From the NCBI GenBank assembly GCA_029027985.1, contig CP119076.1, positions 3,408,422 to 3,472,421 of the forward strand: a DNA stretch of 64,000 nt, written 5' to 3'. Source of the stretch: Klebsiella aerogenes (lineage in GTDB: Bacteria; Pseudomonadota; Gammaproteobacteria; Enterobacterales; Enterobacteriaceae). The notes beneath the pieces are model-generated. The model saw only the letters and a program-made list of their open reading frames with translations, made no database searches and was not told where the DNA came from. Numbering within the stretch: position 1 is the stretch's first letter; each line of letters starts with the position of its first letter. The translations under genes and the position numbers were made by a program. Positions 52,026 to 62,580 of this stretch are shown here, one piece after another.

Positions 52026-52817
52026 CTAATGCTGGCAGCCAGGGCACCAGTAAAACGGTCGCGATGCCAACATGGTTTTCTCAATAATACCCCCGCAACG
52101 TTCGCACGCCTCGCCATCGCGATGAAAGACCTTGAAACGAAATAGCGCGCCGTGGTGTTTGTTGTCATCCACCTGACCACGGGTATGGTAAGAAAGCCGC
52201 GGGATATCCAACAGCGCATGCGCCAGTGCATCCAGCTGCATTTCATTCAGCTCCGCGGCCTTATGCCGCCCGGTTAGCCCCACCTGCCACAGGATTTCAA
52301 CGCGCAGATAGTTGCCAAGCCCGGCGAGAAACGCCTGATCCAACAGTAGGCCGGAAAACTGACGATGACGGAATTTGGCCGACAACAGCCGTTCCCTCAC
52401 TTGCCCCACGGTGAGAGCCATATCCAGCACATCCGGCCCGACCCGCAGTAAAAAGGGATGATGGGCAAGCTGTTGCGCCGTCAGCATCTCAATATCCGAA
52501 GCGCTATAGAGCAAAATCGCCTTGCGCGCGGTTTGCAACCTGACGCGCAGCACACGGTTGGATTCCGGCTGAACGCCAGCATCGACCACCCGCCAGACGC
52601 CATACAGCTGATTATGACTATACAGCGTTAACCCGCCGGAGAAGTGGGTTAACAGGGCTTTGCCGCGGGTAGCGATTTGGGTAACCCGCTGGCCGACCAG
52701 CAGGGATTGATAGGGTTGCAACTGTGGAAAGGCGAACCAGGCTTCAGTTAATGGTTCGCCTTTGATAGCCGCTTCCAGGTTATCCGCCGCGCGGCGGATC
52801 TCCGGGCCTTCCGGCAT
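52026..52817 (-). CDS. nei: Endonuclease VIII
   Basis: DNA glycosylase/AP lyase that removes oxidised pyrimidines. 263 residues: catalytic Pro2 and Glu3 in [10 protein letters not shown]2TH motif ([16 protein letters not shown]), and C-terminal zinc finger CERCGG...WCPGCQH. 15 bases after pcp, so it is probably the last gene of the 5-oxoproline transcript; in E. coli it follows pxpA. Confidence 0.96.
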   Translation of the reverse strand: MPEGPEIRRAADNLEAAIKGEPLTEAWFAFPQLQPYQSLLVGQRVTQIATRGKALLTHFSGGLTLYSHNQLYGVWRVVDAGVQPESNRVLRVRLQTARKAILLYSASDIEMLTAQQLAHHPFLLRVGPDVLDMALTVGQVRERLLSAKFRHRQFSGLLLDQAFLAGLGNYLRVEILWQVGLTGRHKAAELNEMQLDALAHALLDIPRLSYHTRGQVDDNKHHGALFRFKVFHRDGEACERCGGIIEKTMLASRPFYWCPGCQH

Positions 52818-52832
52818 AGTATTGTCCTTTTG

Positions 52833-53477
52833 TTAATGCGTCGCACCACCGCCGATTTTAACGTCGTCATCCTGTTCAAGGGCGACGGCAATCGCCGTTT
52901 CCAGCGCCGCGCGTACCGTCGCGACCGCCATACTCGCCTCGCCGGGATGGGCCGCCGCCTGCTCCGGCAGATACGGGATATGCATAAAGCCGCCCTTCAG
53001 GCCGGCTTTCCCCTGCAGCTTGTGTAGCAAACCATACATCACGTGATTGCAGACAAAAGTGCCTGCCGTTTGTGAAACCGACGCCGGGATCCCCTGCTTG
53101 CGCAGCGCGCTGACGATCGCTTTGATCGGCAATGAACTGAACCACGCCGCCGGGCCGCCAGCGACGATGGGTTCGTCAATTGGCTGTTGCCCTTTATTGT
53201 CGGGGATCCGTGCATCATCGACATTGATCGCCACACGTTCGACGGTAATGTCAACACGACCACCAGCCTGTCCGACGGCTATCGTCAGCTGCGGCTGATG
53301 TGTATCCAACGCGTGATTCAGCACGGTCAGCGCTTCGCCGAACACACAGGGTAGCTGCTTTACGACAACCTGCTGCCCGCTAATAATAACGCCATCAAGC
53401 TGCTTGACCACTTCCCATGAAGGGTTAACCGCTTCGCCGCCGAACGGCTCAAAACCGGTAATTAATACGCCAGCCAT
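52833..53477 (-). CDS. pcp: Pyroglutamyl-peptidase I
   Basis: Cysteine peptidase (family C15) that removes N-terminal pyroglutamate from peptides, cytoplasmic. 214 residues: [14 protein letters not shown] near the N-terminus, Glu-containing segment [17 protein letters not shown], active Cys in [14 protein letters not shown] and a His near residue 166. Two adjacent ATGs follow SD AAGGAGG; the second is chosen for spacing. Absent from E. coli K-12 at this site; here it supplies substrate for PxpABC. Confidence 0.94.
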   Translation of the reverse strand: MAGVLITGFEPFGGEAVNPSWEVVKQLDGVIISGQQVVVKQLPCVFGEALTVLNHALDTHQPQLTIAVGQAGGRVDITVERVAINVDDARIPDNKGQQPIDEPIVAGGPAAWFSSLPIKAIVSALRKQGIPASVSQTAGTFVCNHVMYGLLHKLQGKAGLKGGFMHIPYLPEQAAAHPGEASMAVATVRAALETAIAVALEQDDDVKIGGGATH

Positions 53478-53486
53478 CATCCCTCC

Positions 53487-54482
53487 TTACAGGAACATGA
53501 GGAAATAGAGTAAGAACACGTTAACGATGAGCAGCAGAATGCCGGTTGGTATCTGGGCTTTAATCACCGCGTTTTTATCCGGTAGTTCAAGCAATGCCGC
53601 CGGTACGATATTGAAGTTCGCCGCCATCGGCGTCATCAGGGTGCCGCAGTAGCCGGAAAACATGCCGATCGCCGCCATCACCGCCGGGTTACCGCCGTGC
53701 TGCAGCACCAGAATCGGGATCCCCACTCCGGCAGTGACAATCGGGAAGGCCGCAAAAGCGTTCCCCATCACCATGGTCAATACCGCCATGCCAATGGCGT
53801 ACACGGCAACGGCGATAAAGCGGTTGTCCACCGCCAGATAGTGTTCGGTCAGCCACGAAATACTGGTCCCCACCCCCGCGGTGGTAAACAGCAGGCCCAG
53901 CACCGCGAGGATCTGCGGTAAAATAAAGGCCCAGCCGACGGAATCCAGTAGACGGCGCGCTTCCTGCATCGGCTGTGCCACCGTTTCATGGGTCATGCGG
54001 ATCGCCATCGCCAGGCCAATCAGGGTACCCACTGTCATCGAGAACAAGGTAATCAGCGTCGCATGGTTGCCTGGCCCGAATAGCGCCGCCTGCCACGAAG
54101 GCAAATTGTTGAACAACAGCACGCCGATAACGGTGACCACCGGGATAGCCAGCGCCGGGTAAAACAGTTTGTTGCCAAGGCGTTTCGCGCTGGCGGTTTT
54201 CTCTTCCTGACTGCGTTGATGGTAGCTGCCAAGACGCACGCCGCCAAAACCGGCGATCAGCGCCAACACGACGACCAGCCCGCCGACGGCGATATTGACC
54301 GCGCGTTTATCGCCCACCAGTTGATATGTCCAATCGCCAAGCAGGAACACCAGCCCGTACAGGCCCCAGAACAGGCCGGTCGTCAGGCGACGCGGGTTGC
54401 TTTTATCGCGCCAGGACATGACGGCCACCACCAGCAGTGCCGCGCCCGCCAGCCAATATAAATAGTTTTGCTGGAAATTCAT
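53487..54482 (-). CDS. Putative 5-oxoproline transporter, DUF979 subunit
   Basis: 331 residues, about ten TM helices, MNFQQNYLYWLAGAALL start. DUF979 proteins are paired with DUF969 proteins; databases describe the pair as a 5-oxoproline transporter on the basis of linkage to pxp genes. It overlaps the DUF969 gene by four bases and precedes pcp by nine, which supports a shared task. Mechanism is not evident from sequence. Confidence 0.85.
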   Translation of the reverse strand: MNFQQNYLYWLAGAALLVVAVMSWRDKSNPRRLTTGLFWGLYGLVFLLGDWTYQLVGDKRAVNIAVGGLVVVLALIAGFGGVRLGSYHQRSQEEKTASAKRLGNKLFYPALAIPVVTVIGVLLFNNLPSWQAALFGPGNHATLITLFSMTVGTLIGLAMAIRMTHETVAQPMQEARRLLDSVGWAFILPQILAVLGLLFTTAGVGTSISWLTEHYLAVDNRFIAVAVYAIGMAVLTMVMGNAFAAFPIVTAGVGIPILVLQHGGNPAVMAAIGMFSGYCGTLMTPMAANFNIVPAALLELPDKNAVIKAQIPTGILLLIVNVFLLYFLMFL

Positions 54483-55204
54483 GCCGCACCGCCTTTCGCC
54501 TGGGCGGCGTTAACCTTATCCAGCTCGCGTTGTAAATGACGATCGAGGCGCCACAGGCGCGCGGCGTGGATCAGGAACGCGCAGGCGGCTGTCGGGATCC
54601 CCCACAGAGCGATATGCAAGGGTTCCGTCTGGATGCCGCCAGACTCCAGCATAAAGTTATGCATAAAGATGATCGCCCCGAAGGCGACGAAGATATCCTC
54701 GCCAAAGAACAGTCCGACGTTATCGGTCGCCGCCGACATCGCGCGCAAGCGATAGCGTACATTACCCGGCAGCGGGCCAAAGCGTTTTTCCGCCGCCCCT
54801 TCCGCCATCGGCGCCAGCAGCGGGCGCACCATCTGCGGATGGCCGCCGAGGCTGGTCAGTCCCAGTGCGGCCGTTGCTTCGCGAACCAAAAGATAGACGA
54901 TCAGCAGACGACCGGCGGTGGCGCTATGGATCTTCGCGATCCACGCCTGCGCGCGTTCTTTCAGGCCATGACGTTCCAGCAGGCCGATCACCGCCAGCGG
55001 CAGCAGCAGGATAAACGGTAGGTTGCGGGTATTGAGAAACCCCTCGCCCAGCTTTTCCAGAATAGTGGCTATCGGCATATGCGCCGCCACGCCGGTGACG
55101 ATCCCGGAAATAATCACCACCAGCACCGGGTTAAAGCGCAAAACAAATCCGACCACAATCACGGCAATGCCGATCAGCGGCCAGAGGGATATCGCCTCTT
55201 GCAT
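54479..55204 (-). CDS. Putative 5-oxoproline transporter, DUF969 subunit
   Basis: 241 residues, about five to six TM helices. ATG 55204 with SD AGGAAG is preferred over GTG 55210. Four-base overlap with the DUF979 gene suggests a two-component membrane carrier. Follows pxpA by 72 bases. Substrate assigned by context only. Confidence 0.85.
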   Translation of the reverse strand: MQEAISLWPLIGIAVIVVGFVLRFNPVLVVIISGIVTGVAAHMPIATILEKLGEGFLNTRNLPFILLLPLAVIGLLERHGLKERAQAWIAKIHSATAGRLLIVYLLVREATAALGLTSLGGHPQMVRPLLAPMAEGAAEKRFGPLPGNVRYRLRAMSAATDNVGLFFGEDIFVAFGAIIFMHNFMLESGGIQTEPLHIALWGIPTAACAFLIHAARLWRLDRHLQRELDKVNAAQAKGGAA

Positions 55205-55276
55205 AATCACTTCCTGTTTGTTGTTAGTGTTGTTAATTGTTTGATTTAATTATTATAAAAACAGGCCCGCAGGCCT

Positions 55277-56020
55277 TTAGTCGCTTTCCGCGCTCACCTC
55301 GATATTGCGCCCGGCAAAGGCGGCGCGCAAGCGACGGGCGAAATCGAGCGCATGCGCGCCGTCGCCGTGCAGACAGACGGTTTCCGCTACCACGTGCGCC
55401 CATTCGCCGGTCAGGCTGCGCACCCGATTGTGTTGTACCATTTCCAGCGTTTGCGCCAGCGCCTGCTCTTCGCTCTCTATCAGCGCTCCCGGCTGGCTGC
55501 GCGGCACCAGGCTACCGTCAGCAAGATAGCCGCGGTCGGCGAACACTTCCTGACGCGTCGTTAGTTGATAGCGCTGCCCGGCGCGGATCAGTTCGCTGCC
55601 AGCCAGCCCGACCAGCACCAACCCTGCGTCAACATCGCGGACTGCGCGAGCGATGGCATCAGCCAACGGCGGCTCTTTCGCCGCCTGGTTATACAGCATG
55701 CCGTGCGGCTTCACGTGCTGCAGCTCGCCGCCCTGCGCGCGGACAATCGCCATCAGCGCGCCGATTTGATACAGCACCTGGGCGTAGACCGTCTCGGGCG
55801 GCAACTGCATCGCCGTCCGGCCGAAATTCTCCCGGTCCGGGAAGCTCGGATGCGCGCCGATGGCGACGCCGTATTTCAGCGCATCCCGCACGCACTGCTG
55901 CATTAGCAGCGCATCGCCGGCATGAAAACCACAGGCGATATTGGCGGAGGACACCAGCTGTAATAGCGCGCTATCGCTGGCGCAACCCTCGCCAAGGTCG
56001 GCATTTAAATCAATCTTCAT
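55277..56020 (-). CDS. pxpA: 5-oxoprolinase subunit PxpA
   Basis: LamB/YcsF family subunit (YbgL) of the ATP-dependent bacterial 5-oxoprolinase that opens 5-oxoproline to glutamate. 247 residues with [23 protein letters not shown] and [12 protein letters not shown] motifs. Start overlaps pxpC by 11 bases; an ATG one codon earlier is possible. Confidence 0.95.
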   Translation of the reverse strand: MKIDLNADLGEGCASDSALLQLVSSANIACGFHAGDALLMQQCVRDALKYGVAIGAHPSFPDRENFGRTAMQLPPETVYAQVLYQIGALMAIVRAQGGELQHVKPHGMLYNQAAKEPPLADAIARAVRDVDAGLVLVGLAGSELIRAGQRYQLTTRQEVFADRGYLADGSLVPRSQPGALIESEEQALAQTLEMVQHNRVRSLTGEWAHVVAETVCLHGDGAHALDFARRLRAAFAGRNIEVSAESD

Positions 56021-56945
56021 CATCGCTTAGTCTCCAGGCCAGTTGTTCAAGATAACGCTGCTGGTCGGCACGCGCTTTTAGCGCTTCTTCCAGCGCACAG
56101 GGGACAAAGTGGATCGGCTGGCCAAGCGGGATCTGCGCCAGCTGATACATGTCGGCCTCAATAATGCAGGCAATACGCGGATAACCGCCGGTAGTCTGCG
56201 CATCGTTCATCAACACGATAGGCTGGCCGTTATGCGGCACCTGCACCACCCCCGGCAGCAGGCCGTGGGAGAGCATTTCCCGGTCAGTGGTACGCTTCAG
56301 CGGCTGACCCTGCAGGCGGTAGCCCATACGGTTGCTCTGCGGGCTAAGCCGCCACGGCGAGCGCCAGAAAGACGACTGTGAAGCGCTATCGAACTCGTGA
56401 TACTCCGGCCCTGGCAGCGCGCGAATAATATTGCCGATCGGCAATGGTTTAACCCCACGCGAGGCGCTGAAGCGCCGGGTCGATTTCCCCAACTTCAGCC
56501 GATCGCCATCCTGCAAGCGCCGCCCTTCCAGGCCGCCGATACCGACTTTCAGGTCGGTGGAGCGGGAACCTAAAACCTCCGCCACGTCGATACCGCCTGC
56601 CACCGCCAGATAACTACGGATCCCATGCTGCGGATTTTTCAGCACCAGCCGCTGTCCGGCCTTCGCTTCCATTCGCCAGCCCAGCCAAACGGCTTTACCG
56701 TCAAGCGTCGCTTCACAGGCGGCGCCGGTCAGCGCGAACCAGCAATCGCGGGTAAACTGCACATCGATCTGACCGAGCGTAATTTCCAGCGCCGCAGCCT
56801 CCGGCGCATTGCCCACCAGCAGGTTGGCAATGGTCATCGCCGGTTTATCCAGCGCGCCGCAGCGGCTGATCCCCCACTGACGCTGGCCTTCCCGGCCGCC
56901 GTCCTGCACCGAGGTGTACATACCGGCGCGAATAAACTTCAACAT
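56010..56945 (-). CDS. pxpC: 5-oxoprolinase subunit PxpC
   Basis: Biotin-dependent-carboxylase-like subunit (YbgK), 311 residues (E. coli 310), with [20 protein letters not shown] and the C-terminal [20 protein letters not shown]. An open frame continues to 57215, but [17 protein letters not shown] is the homologous start, overlapping pxpB by seven bases. Confidence 0.95.
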   Translation of the reverse strand: MLKFIRAGMYTSVQDGGREGQRQWGISRCGALDKPAMTIANLLVGNAPEAAALEITLGQIDVQFTRDCWFALTGAACEATLDGKAVWLGWRMEAKAGQRLVLKNPQHGIRSYLAVAGGIDVAEVLGSRSTDLKVGIGGLEGRRLQDGDRLKLGKSTRRFSASRGVKPLPIGNIIRALPGPEYHEFDSASQSSFWRSPWRLSPQSNRMGYRLQGQPLKRTTDREMLSHGLLPGVVQVPHNGQPIVLMNDAQTTGGYPRIACIIEADMYQLAQIPLGQPIHFVPCALEEALKARADQQRYLEQLAWRLSDDED

Positions 56946-57610
56946 ACGCCCTCCTTCTGCGGCACAAAGCGCACGCGATCGCCTGAACGCAGCAGTACCG
57001 GATCTTTGCGATTGGGATCGAATAGCGCCAACGGCGTGCGCCCCAACAGCTGCCAACCGCCCGGCGTCGCCAGTGGGTAAATGCCGGTTTGCGAGCCGCC
57101 GATACCGACGGACCCCGCCGGCACCAGCAGGCGTGGCTCCGCGCGACGGGGCATCGCCAGCTGCTCCGGTAGCCCGCCGAAATAAGGGAAGCCCGGCTGG
57201 AAGCCGAGGAACCACACCACATACTCTACCGAGGCGTGCAGCTCGACCACCTGCTTTTCGCTCAGCCCGCTGTGGCGCGCGACGTCGCCGAGATCCGGCC
57301 CCGCTTCTCCACCGTAAATCACCGGTATCGCGATCTCACGGGATTCCGGCTCCAGCGCATCGCTCTCTTCCCACCAGCGCTGCAATTGGTCAATCGCACT
57401 CCACGCCATCTCCTGCGGGCGACGCAGCACGACGGTAATGTTATTCATACCCGGGATCACTTCGATCACCTCTTCGTGGTGGGTCAACCGCTGGGTCAGC
57501 CCCCAGATACGTTTTTGACTTTCCAGCGTCACCGGCGGCTCAAGCTCCAGTACTACCGCCGTTTCACCTAACAGATAACAACGCGCTCGCTGCACTTTTC
57601 TCTCTCTCAT
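56939..57610 (-). CDS. pxpB: 5-oxoprolinase subunit PxpB
   Basis: Allophanate-hydrolase-subunit-1-like protein (YbgJ), with [27 protein letters not shown] and [21 protein letters not shown] motifs. ATG 57610 overlaps the ybgI stop by one base and gives 223 residues; GTG 57595 would align with the 218-residue E. coli protein. Confidence 0.94.
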   Translation of the reverse strand: MRERKVQRARCYLLGETAVVLELEPPVTLESQKRIWGLTQRLTHHEEVIEVIPGMNNITVVLRRPQEMAWSAIDQLQRWWEESDALEPESREIAIPVIYGGEAGPDLGDVARHSGLSEKQVVELHASVEYVVWFLGFQPGFPYFGGLPEQLAMPRRAEPRLLVPAGSVGIGGSQTGIYPLATPGGWQLLGRTPLALFDPNRKDPVLLRSGDRVRFVPQKEGVC

Positions 57611-58353
57611 CAAGCCGGATTAGGAATATCGATAAAGGTGACATCCAAATCGGTATTTTCAGTCAGCCACTCGCTCAGGGCGCGAATGCCGCCGCGCTCG
57701 GTCGCATGATGACCCGCGGCATAAAAATGCAGCCCCTGCTCGCGCGCAGAATGAATCGTCTGCTCAGAGACTTCACCGGTAATAAAGGCATCAACGCCGA
57801 AGCGGGCCGCGCTATCAATAAAACTTTGGCCGCCGCCGGTACACCAGGCGACGCGCGTCACCTTATCCGGCCCGGTATCGCCGCACCACAGCGGTTTACG
57901 CCCCAGACGCGCCTCAACCCACGACGCCAGTTCCAACCCCGAGACCGGCATCGACAGTTCGCCCCATGGCACCAGCGGTTCGATTTCACCCATCACGTTA
58001 ATGCCCAATAGCTGTGCCAGCTGGGCGTTGTTGCCTAATTCAGGGTGCGCATCCAGCGGCAGATGCCAACCATACAGATTTATATCGTTGGTCAGCAGTG
58101 TCTTCAGCCGGTTGCGCTTCATACCACGGATCACCGGCGATTCGCCTTTCCAGAAGTAACCGTGATGGACAATCACCGCATCCGCCTGCAGGCGCACGGC
58201 TTCATCAAGCAGTGCCTGGCTGGCAGTGACGCCGGTAACGATTTTCCGCACCGTCTCGCGCCCTTCCACCTGCAGGCCGTTAGGAGCGAAATCACTGATG
58301 GCCGCACTATTCAGTTTCTCGTTAATCAGTTGTTCCAGTTCGCTATTTTTCAT
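57610..58353 (-). CDS. ybgI: Nif3-like dinuclear metal centre protein YbgI
   Basis: 247 residues, the same as E. coli YbgI, a toroidal hexamer with a two-metal site formed by conserved His and Asp/Glu ([34 protein letters not shown]). Biochemical role unresolved. First gene of the ybgI-pxpB-pxpC-pxpA-DUF969-DUF979-pcp-nei series. Confidence 0.95.
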   Translation of the reverse strand: MKNSELEQLINEKLNSAAISDFAPNGLQVEGRETVRKIVTGVTASQALLDEAVRLQADAVIVHHGYFWKGESPVIRGMKRNRLKTLLTNDINLYGWHLPLDAHPELGNNAQLAQLLGINVMGEIEPLVPWGELSMPVSGLELASWVEARLGRKPLWCGDTGPDKVTRVAWCTGGGQSFIDSAARFGVDAFITGEVSEQTIHSAREQGLHFYAAGHHATERGGIRALSEWLTENTDLDVTFIDIPNPA

Positions 58354-58547
58354 CGTCGCTCCATCAGAAAATCTATTTGTACAATCCTATAACATAACGA
58401 CATCCGCCCGGGTCGTCGATAGCTGTACCTGACGCCCGGTTTTGACTTTTCGCGCAATCGCGCAATTTGCCCCTTCCCCTCACCGTGCATTAGTGTATAT
58501 TTATGCACTTATAAAGCATATTAAATAATCAGAAAGCCATTTAGGCC

Positions 58548-58625
58548 ATGAATAACGCTAGTAAAGCGCTATTCATGCAGAAAGATCGACTTTCGTTTTA
58601 CGGCCAGGAAATGAACGTTACATGA
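58548..58625 (+). CDS. Possible 25-residue leader peptide overlapping dtpD
   Basis: ATG at 58548 opens a 25-codon frame ([20 protein letters not shown]...) whose TGA overlaps the dtpD ATG as ATGA. The first bases form a hairpin, ATGAATAACGC (58548-58558) with GCGCTATTCAT (58566-58576), one mismatch. The dtpD start itself has its nearest SD (AGGA) about 12 bases away, too far for good initiation, so coupling from this frame is plausible. Only a weak AGG precedes the leader ATG. No homolog is known to me. Confidence 0.4.
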   Translation: MNNASKALFMQKDRLSFYGQEMNVT

Positions 58626-60100
58626 ACAGACAAACTTCACAGCCACGGGCGATTTATTACGTCGTCGCGCTGCAAATTTGGGAATACTTTAGTTTTTATG
58701 GCATGCGGGCGCTGTTAATCCTGTATCTCACCAACCAGCTCAAGTACGACGACAACCACGCCTACACCCTGTTCAGCGCCTACTGTTCCCTCGTTTACGT
58801 CACCCCTATTCTCGGCGGTTTCCTCGCCGATAAACTGCTCGGCAACCGCATGGCGGTGATGATCGGCGCGCTATTAATGGCTATTGGTCATCTGGTACTT
58901 GGCGCCAGTGAAGTCGCGCCCACTTTCCTCTATCTGTCGCTGGCGATCATCGTATGTGGCTACGGGCTGTTTAAATCCAACGTCAGTTGCCTGCTTGGCG
59001 AGCTTTATGAACCGACCGACCCGCGTCGTGATGGCGGCTTCTCGCTGATGTACGCCGCGGGCAATATTGGTTCGATTATCGCACCAATCGCCTGCGGCTA
59101 TGTGCAGGAAGAATACAGCTGGGCGATGGGCTTCGCGCTGGCGGCAGTCGGCATGATTGCGGGACTGGTCATTTTCCTCTGCGGCGGCCGTCATTTCCGT
59201 CATACCACTGGCGTGAATCGTGAAGCGCTGCGCGCGCGGACCTTCGTGTTGCCGAACTGGGGCTGGCTGCTGGTGCTACTGGTGGCGACGCCGCTGCTGA
59301 TTACCGTCCTGTTCTGGCAGGAGTGGTCGGTGTATGCGCTGATCGTGGCGACGGTGATCGGCCTCGTGGTGCTGGCGCGGATTTACCTGCGCGCGGAGAA
59401 CGACAAACAGCGTAAAGAGCTGCGCCTGATTATCGTCCTCACTGGTTTCAGCCTGCTGTTCTGGGCCTTCGCCCAACAGGGCGGCAGCTCGATAAGTCTG
59501 TATATCGACCGCTTCGTTAACCGTCATGTGATGAATTACGAAGTGCCGACCGCCATGTTCCAGTCGATCAACGCCTTCGCGGTGATGCTCTGCGGGATGG
59601 TGCTGGCATGGCTGGTGAAAGAGAACATCAAAGGCAACCGCACCGTGCGTATCTGGGGGAAATTCGCCCTCGGTCTGGGGCTGATGAGCGCCGGGTTCTG
59701 TATTCTGACCCTCAGCGCCCGCTGGTCTGCGGCCTACGGTCACTCTTCAATGCCGCTGATGGTCCTGGGGCTGGCGGTGATGGGCTTCGCCGAACTGTTT
59801 ATCGACCCGGTGGCGATGTCGCAAATCACCCGTATCGAAATCCCCGGCGTCACCGGGGTGTTGACCGGTATCTACATGCTGCTCTCCGGGGCGATCGCCA
59901 ACTATCTGGCTGGAGTCATCGCCGATCAGACGTCCCAGGCGTCGTTTGACGCAGCTGGCGCGGTTAACTATTCGATTGAGGCCTACATCGACGTCTTTAG
60001 CCAAATCACCTGGGGCGCGCTGGCCTGCGTCGGCCTGGTGCTGGTCATCTGGCTGTACCATTCCGTGAAGGTCAAAACCCGCCAACTGGCGGTAGAATAA
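58622..60100 (+). CDS. dtpD: Proton-dependent dipeptide permease DtpD
   Basis: POT/PTR family inner-membrane symporter, 492 residues (E. coli 493), about 14 TM helices. PTR signatures [20 protein letters not shown] (about 60-79) and [16 protein letters not shown] (about 140-155). The TM1 ExxER motif of most POTs is [10 protein letters not shown] here, as in the DtpC/DtpD branch, which has altered proton coupling and substrate preference. Transcribed away from ybgI; supplies peptides that could feed Pcp (inference). Confidence 0.96.
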   Translation: MNRQTSQPRAIYYVVALQIWEYFSFYGMRALLILYLTNQLKYDDNHAYTLFSAYCSLVYVTPILGGFLADKLLGNRMAVMIGALLMAIGHLVLGASEVAPTFLYLSLAIIVCGYGLFKSNVSCLLGELYEPTDPRRDGGFSLMYAAGNIGSIIAPIACGYVQEEYSWAMGFALAAVGMIAGLVIFLCGGRHFRHTTGVNREALRARTFVLPNWGWLLVLLVATPLLITVLFWQEWSVYALIVATVIGLVVLARIYLRAENDKQRKELRLIIVLTGFSLLFWAFAQQGGSSISLYIDRFVNRHVMNYEVPTAMFQSINAFAVMLCGMVLAWLVKENIKGNRTVRIWGKFALGLGLMSAGFCILTLSARWSAAYGHSSMPLMVLGLAVMGFAELFIDPVAMSQITRIEIPGVTGVLTGIYMLLSGAIANYLAGVIADQTSQASFDAAGAVNYSIEAYIDVFSQITWGALACVGLVLVIWLYHSVKVKTRQLAVE

Positions 60101-60210
60101 AGCTATCTGGCGGCTTACCAGGCCGCCAGCATCTCCAGCCGCACCTGCTTGTGGTCGGTTTAGGTCGATATTACACATGGCATACAGGCTTTACCTATAG
60201 ACAGCAGACG

Positions 60211-60239
60211 AAAAAAAACCGCCGGGGAAACCGACGGTT
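60211..60239 (-). terminator. Terminator of ybfA
   Basis: Minus-strand stem AACCGTCGG / CCGGCGGTT (one G-U pair) followed by TTTTTTTT, 31 bases beyond the ybfA stop. Confidence 0.85.
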
Positions 60240-60269
60240 ATCGCTTTATTCAACGGCTGAATTGCGCTA

Positions 60270-60476
60270 TCAGTAAAAATCGTGAGCGGCTTTCTCCGCC
60301 TGCGCCATCCACACCGGTTGCTCGCTGGTTTTTGCCCATACACGGTGCAGCCAGCTGTAGTAACGTGCGCGATCTTTCCAGAACAACATCACCGGCAGTG
60401 CCGCTACGCCAGCCGCGACGGCGAAAGCGCGACGCATCAAAATGATGTGGGCAGGATAAGTTTTATACAACGCCAT
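60270..60476 (-). CDS. ybfA: Small membrane protein YbfA
   Basis: 68 residues, the same as E. coli YbfA, with one hydrophobic segment ([17 protein letters not shown]) and the conserved [20 protein letters not shown]. Function unknown. Frame opens at 60542, but [10 protein letters not shown] at 60476 has an SD (GGGAG) and fits the homolog. Divergent from kdpF, as in E. coli. Confidence 0.92.
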   Translation of the reverse strand: MALYKTYPAHIILMRRAFAVAAGVAALPVMLFWKDRARYYSWLHRVWAKTSEQPVWMAQAEKAAHDFY

Positions 60477-60687
60477 AATTTCTCTCCCCTTTGTCAGGCC
60501 GGCAATCAACGCCGGTAAAAGTAACCATTTTTGTCTAAGCAAAATAGTACCGCGCAGGTTGTAATTTTACTACTCATCCGACCACTAAAAAGCACTTATT
60601 TATACTTAATTTACATTCACGGCGTAATTAAGTTACATAAAAGTTAAATTAATACTAACCATTAGTTAAATTGTGCCTTTAGTCATT

Positions 60688-60704
60688 TTTATACTTTTTT
60701 TACA
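60688..60704 (+). promoter_or_regulatory. KdpE binding site of kdpFABC
   Basis: TTTATACTTTTTTTACA is the same 17 bp as the E. coli KdpE operator; about 90 bases before kdpF. The 315-base ybfA-kdpF gap is otherwise AT-rich with no gene seen. Confidence 0.85.
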
Positions 60705-60791
60705 CTGCTCGCGGCGATTTTTGCGAAATCTTTGCGCCGAAATTCCTACCCTCCTCATATACACAAAAAGAGACACACCCGGAGGTGGAAA

Positions 60792-60881
60792 GTGACTACA
60801 GGCATCATTGCTGGCGTAACGCTGGTGTTCCTGCTGCTGGCGTATCTGGTCTATGCCCTGATACATGCGGAGGCGTTCTGA
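60792..60881 (+). CDS. kdpF: K+-transporting ATPase subunit KdpF
   Basis: 29-residue single-TM peptide (GTG start, [29 protein letters not shown]) that stabilises the KdpFABC complex. SD GGAGG lies seven bases upstream. Its TGA overlaps the kdpA ATG by one base. Confidence 0.95.
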   Translation: MTTGIIAGVTLVFLLLAYLVYALIHAEAF

Positions 60882-62560
60882 TGGCGGCGCAAGGGTTTTT
60901 ACTTATCGCCAGCTTCCTGCTGGTGCTGATGGTACTGGCGCGGCCGTTAGGCTCGCTGCTGGCGCGAATGATCAACGATGTACCGCTGCCCGGTCTCGCC
61001 AGGGTTGAACGCGGTATCTGGCAGCTAGCGGGTATCCGCCCCCAGGAGATGGACTGGCGGCAATACTTAATCGCTATCCTGCTGTTTAACGCCATCGGCC
61101 TGGTGGCGCTGATTGCGCTGCTGATGTGCCAGGGGTCACTGCCATTAAACCCGCAGCATTTCCCTGGCCTGCCATGGGATTTAGCGCTGAATACCGCGGT
61201 GAGCTTCATCAGCAATACCAACTGGCAGGCCTATGCCGGTGAAACCACCATGAGCTATCTCAGCCAAATGGTTGGCCTGGCCGTGCAAAACTTCCTGTCG
61301 GCCGCCACCGGTATCGCGGTGATCTTTGTGCTGACGCGCGCCTGGGCGAGACAAAAAGTCAGCACCCTCGGCAATGCCTGGGTTGACCTCACCCGTATCA
61401 CGCTGTGGCTGCTGCTGCCGATCTCCCTGCTGATCGCGTTGTTCTTTATCCAACAAGGCGTGCCGCAGAATCTGCAGCCATATCAAGCGTTCACCAGCCT
61501 AGAAGGGGTTCGTCAGTGGTTGCCGATGGGGCCGGTGGCTTCGCAGGAAGCGATAAAAATGCTCGGCACCAACGGCGGTGGTTTCTTTAATGCCAACTCG
61601 TCGCACCCGTTTGAGAACCCGACGGCGTTAACCAACCTGGTTCAGATGCTGGCCATTTTCCTGATCCCGGCGGCGCTGTGCTTTGCCTTTGGCGAAGCGG
61701 TCGGCGATCGCCGCCAGGGACGGGCGATCCTGTGGGCGATGGCGCTGATCTTCGTGGTCTGCGTAGCGGTAGTGATGTGGGCGGAAACCCGCGGTAATCC
61801 GCATCTGCTTAGCCTCGGCGCCGATAGCAGCCTGAATATGGAAGGGAAAGAGAGCCGCTTTGGCATCCTCGCCAGCAGCCTGTTCGCCGTGGTCACCACT
61901 GCCGCCTCCTGCGGCGCGGTTAACGCTATGCACGACTCCTTTACCGCGTTGGGCGGCATGGTGCCGATGTGGCTGATGCAGATTGGCGAAGTGGTCTTCG
62001 GCGGCGTCGGCTCCGGTCTGTACGGCATGCTGCTGTTCGTGATGCTGGCGGTATTTATCGCCGGGCTGATGATTGGCCGCACCCCGGAATATCTCGGCAA
62101 AAAGATCGACGTTCGCGAGATGAAAATGATTGCGCTGGCGATTCTGGTCACCCCAACGCTGGTGCTGCTCGGCACCGCGCTGGCGATGATGACCGGGGCC
62201 GGGAGCAACGCCATGCTAAACCCAGGGCCGCACGGCTTTAGCGAAGTGCTGTACGCCGTGACCTCGGCGGCGAACAACAACGGCAGCGCCTTCGGCGGTT
62301 TAAGCGCCGGGACGACTTTCTGGAATCTGCTGCTGGCGTTCTGCATGCTGGTTGGCCGCTTCGGGGTCATCATCCCGGTAATGGCGATTGCCGGTTCGCT
62401 GGTGAACAAGAAAATTCAGCCCGCCAGCTCCGGTACCCTGGCCACCCACGATGCGCTATTTATCGGCCTGCTTATCGGCACTGTCCTGCTGGTTGGCGCC
62501 CTGACCTTTATCCCCGCACTGGCGCTCGGCCCGGTGGCGGAACACTTATCCTTACTTTAA
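60881..62560 (+). CDS. kdpA: K+-transporting ATPase subunit KdpA
   Basis: Potassium-binding and -translocating subunit, 559 residues (E. coli 557), ten TM helices with four pore-loop repeats; selectivity-filter segments include [19 protein letters not shown] and [15 protein letters not shown]. The open frame extends to 60785 but [12 protein letters not shown] is the homologous start, coupled to kdpF. Confidence 0.97.
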   Translation: MAAQGFLLIASFLLVLMVLARPLGSLLARMINDVPLPGLARVERGIWQLAGIRPQEMDWRQYLIAILLFNAIGLVALIALLMCQGSLPLNPQHFPGLPWDLALNTAVSFISNTNWQAYAGETTMSYLSQMVGLAVQNFLSAATGIAVIFVLTRAWARQKVSTLGNAWVDLTRITLWLLLPISLLIALFFIQQGVPQNLQPYQAFTSLEGVRQWLPMGPVASQEAIKMLGTNGGGFFNANSSHPFENPTALTNLVQMLAIFLIPAALCFAFGEAVGDRRQGRAILWAMALIFVVCVAVVMWAETRGNPHLLSLGADSSLNMEGKESRFGILASSLFAVVTTAASCGAVNAMHDSFTALGGMVPMWLMQIGEVVFGGVGSGLYGMLLFVMLAVFIAGLMIGRTPEYLGKKIDVREMKMIALAILVTPTLVLLGTALAMMTGAGSNAMLNPGPHGFSEVLYAVTSAANNNGSAFGGLSAGTTFWNLLLAFCMLVGRFGVIIPVMAIAGSLVNKKIQPASSGTLATHDALFIGLLIGTVLLVGALTFIPALALGPVAEHLSLL

Positions 62561-62580
62561 GCGATGCGGAGCAACCTGTT

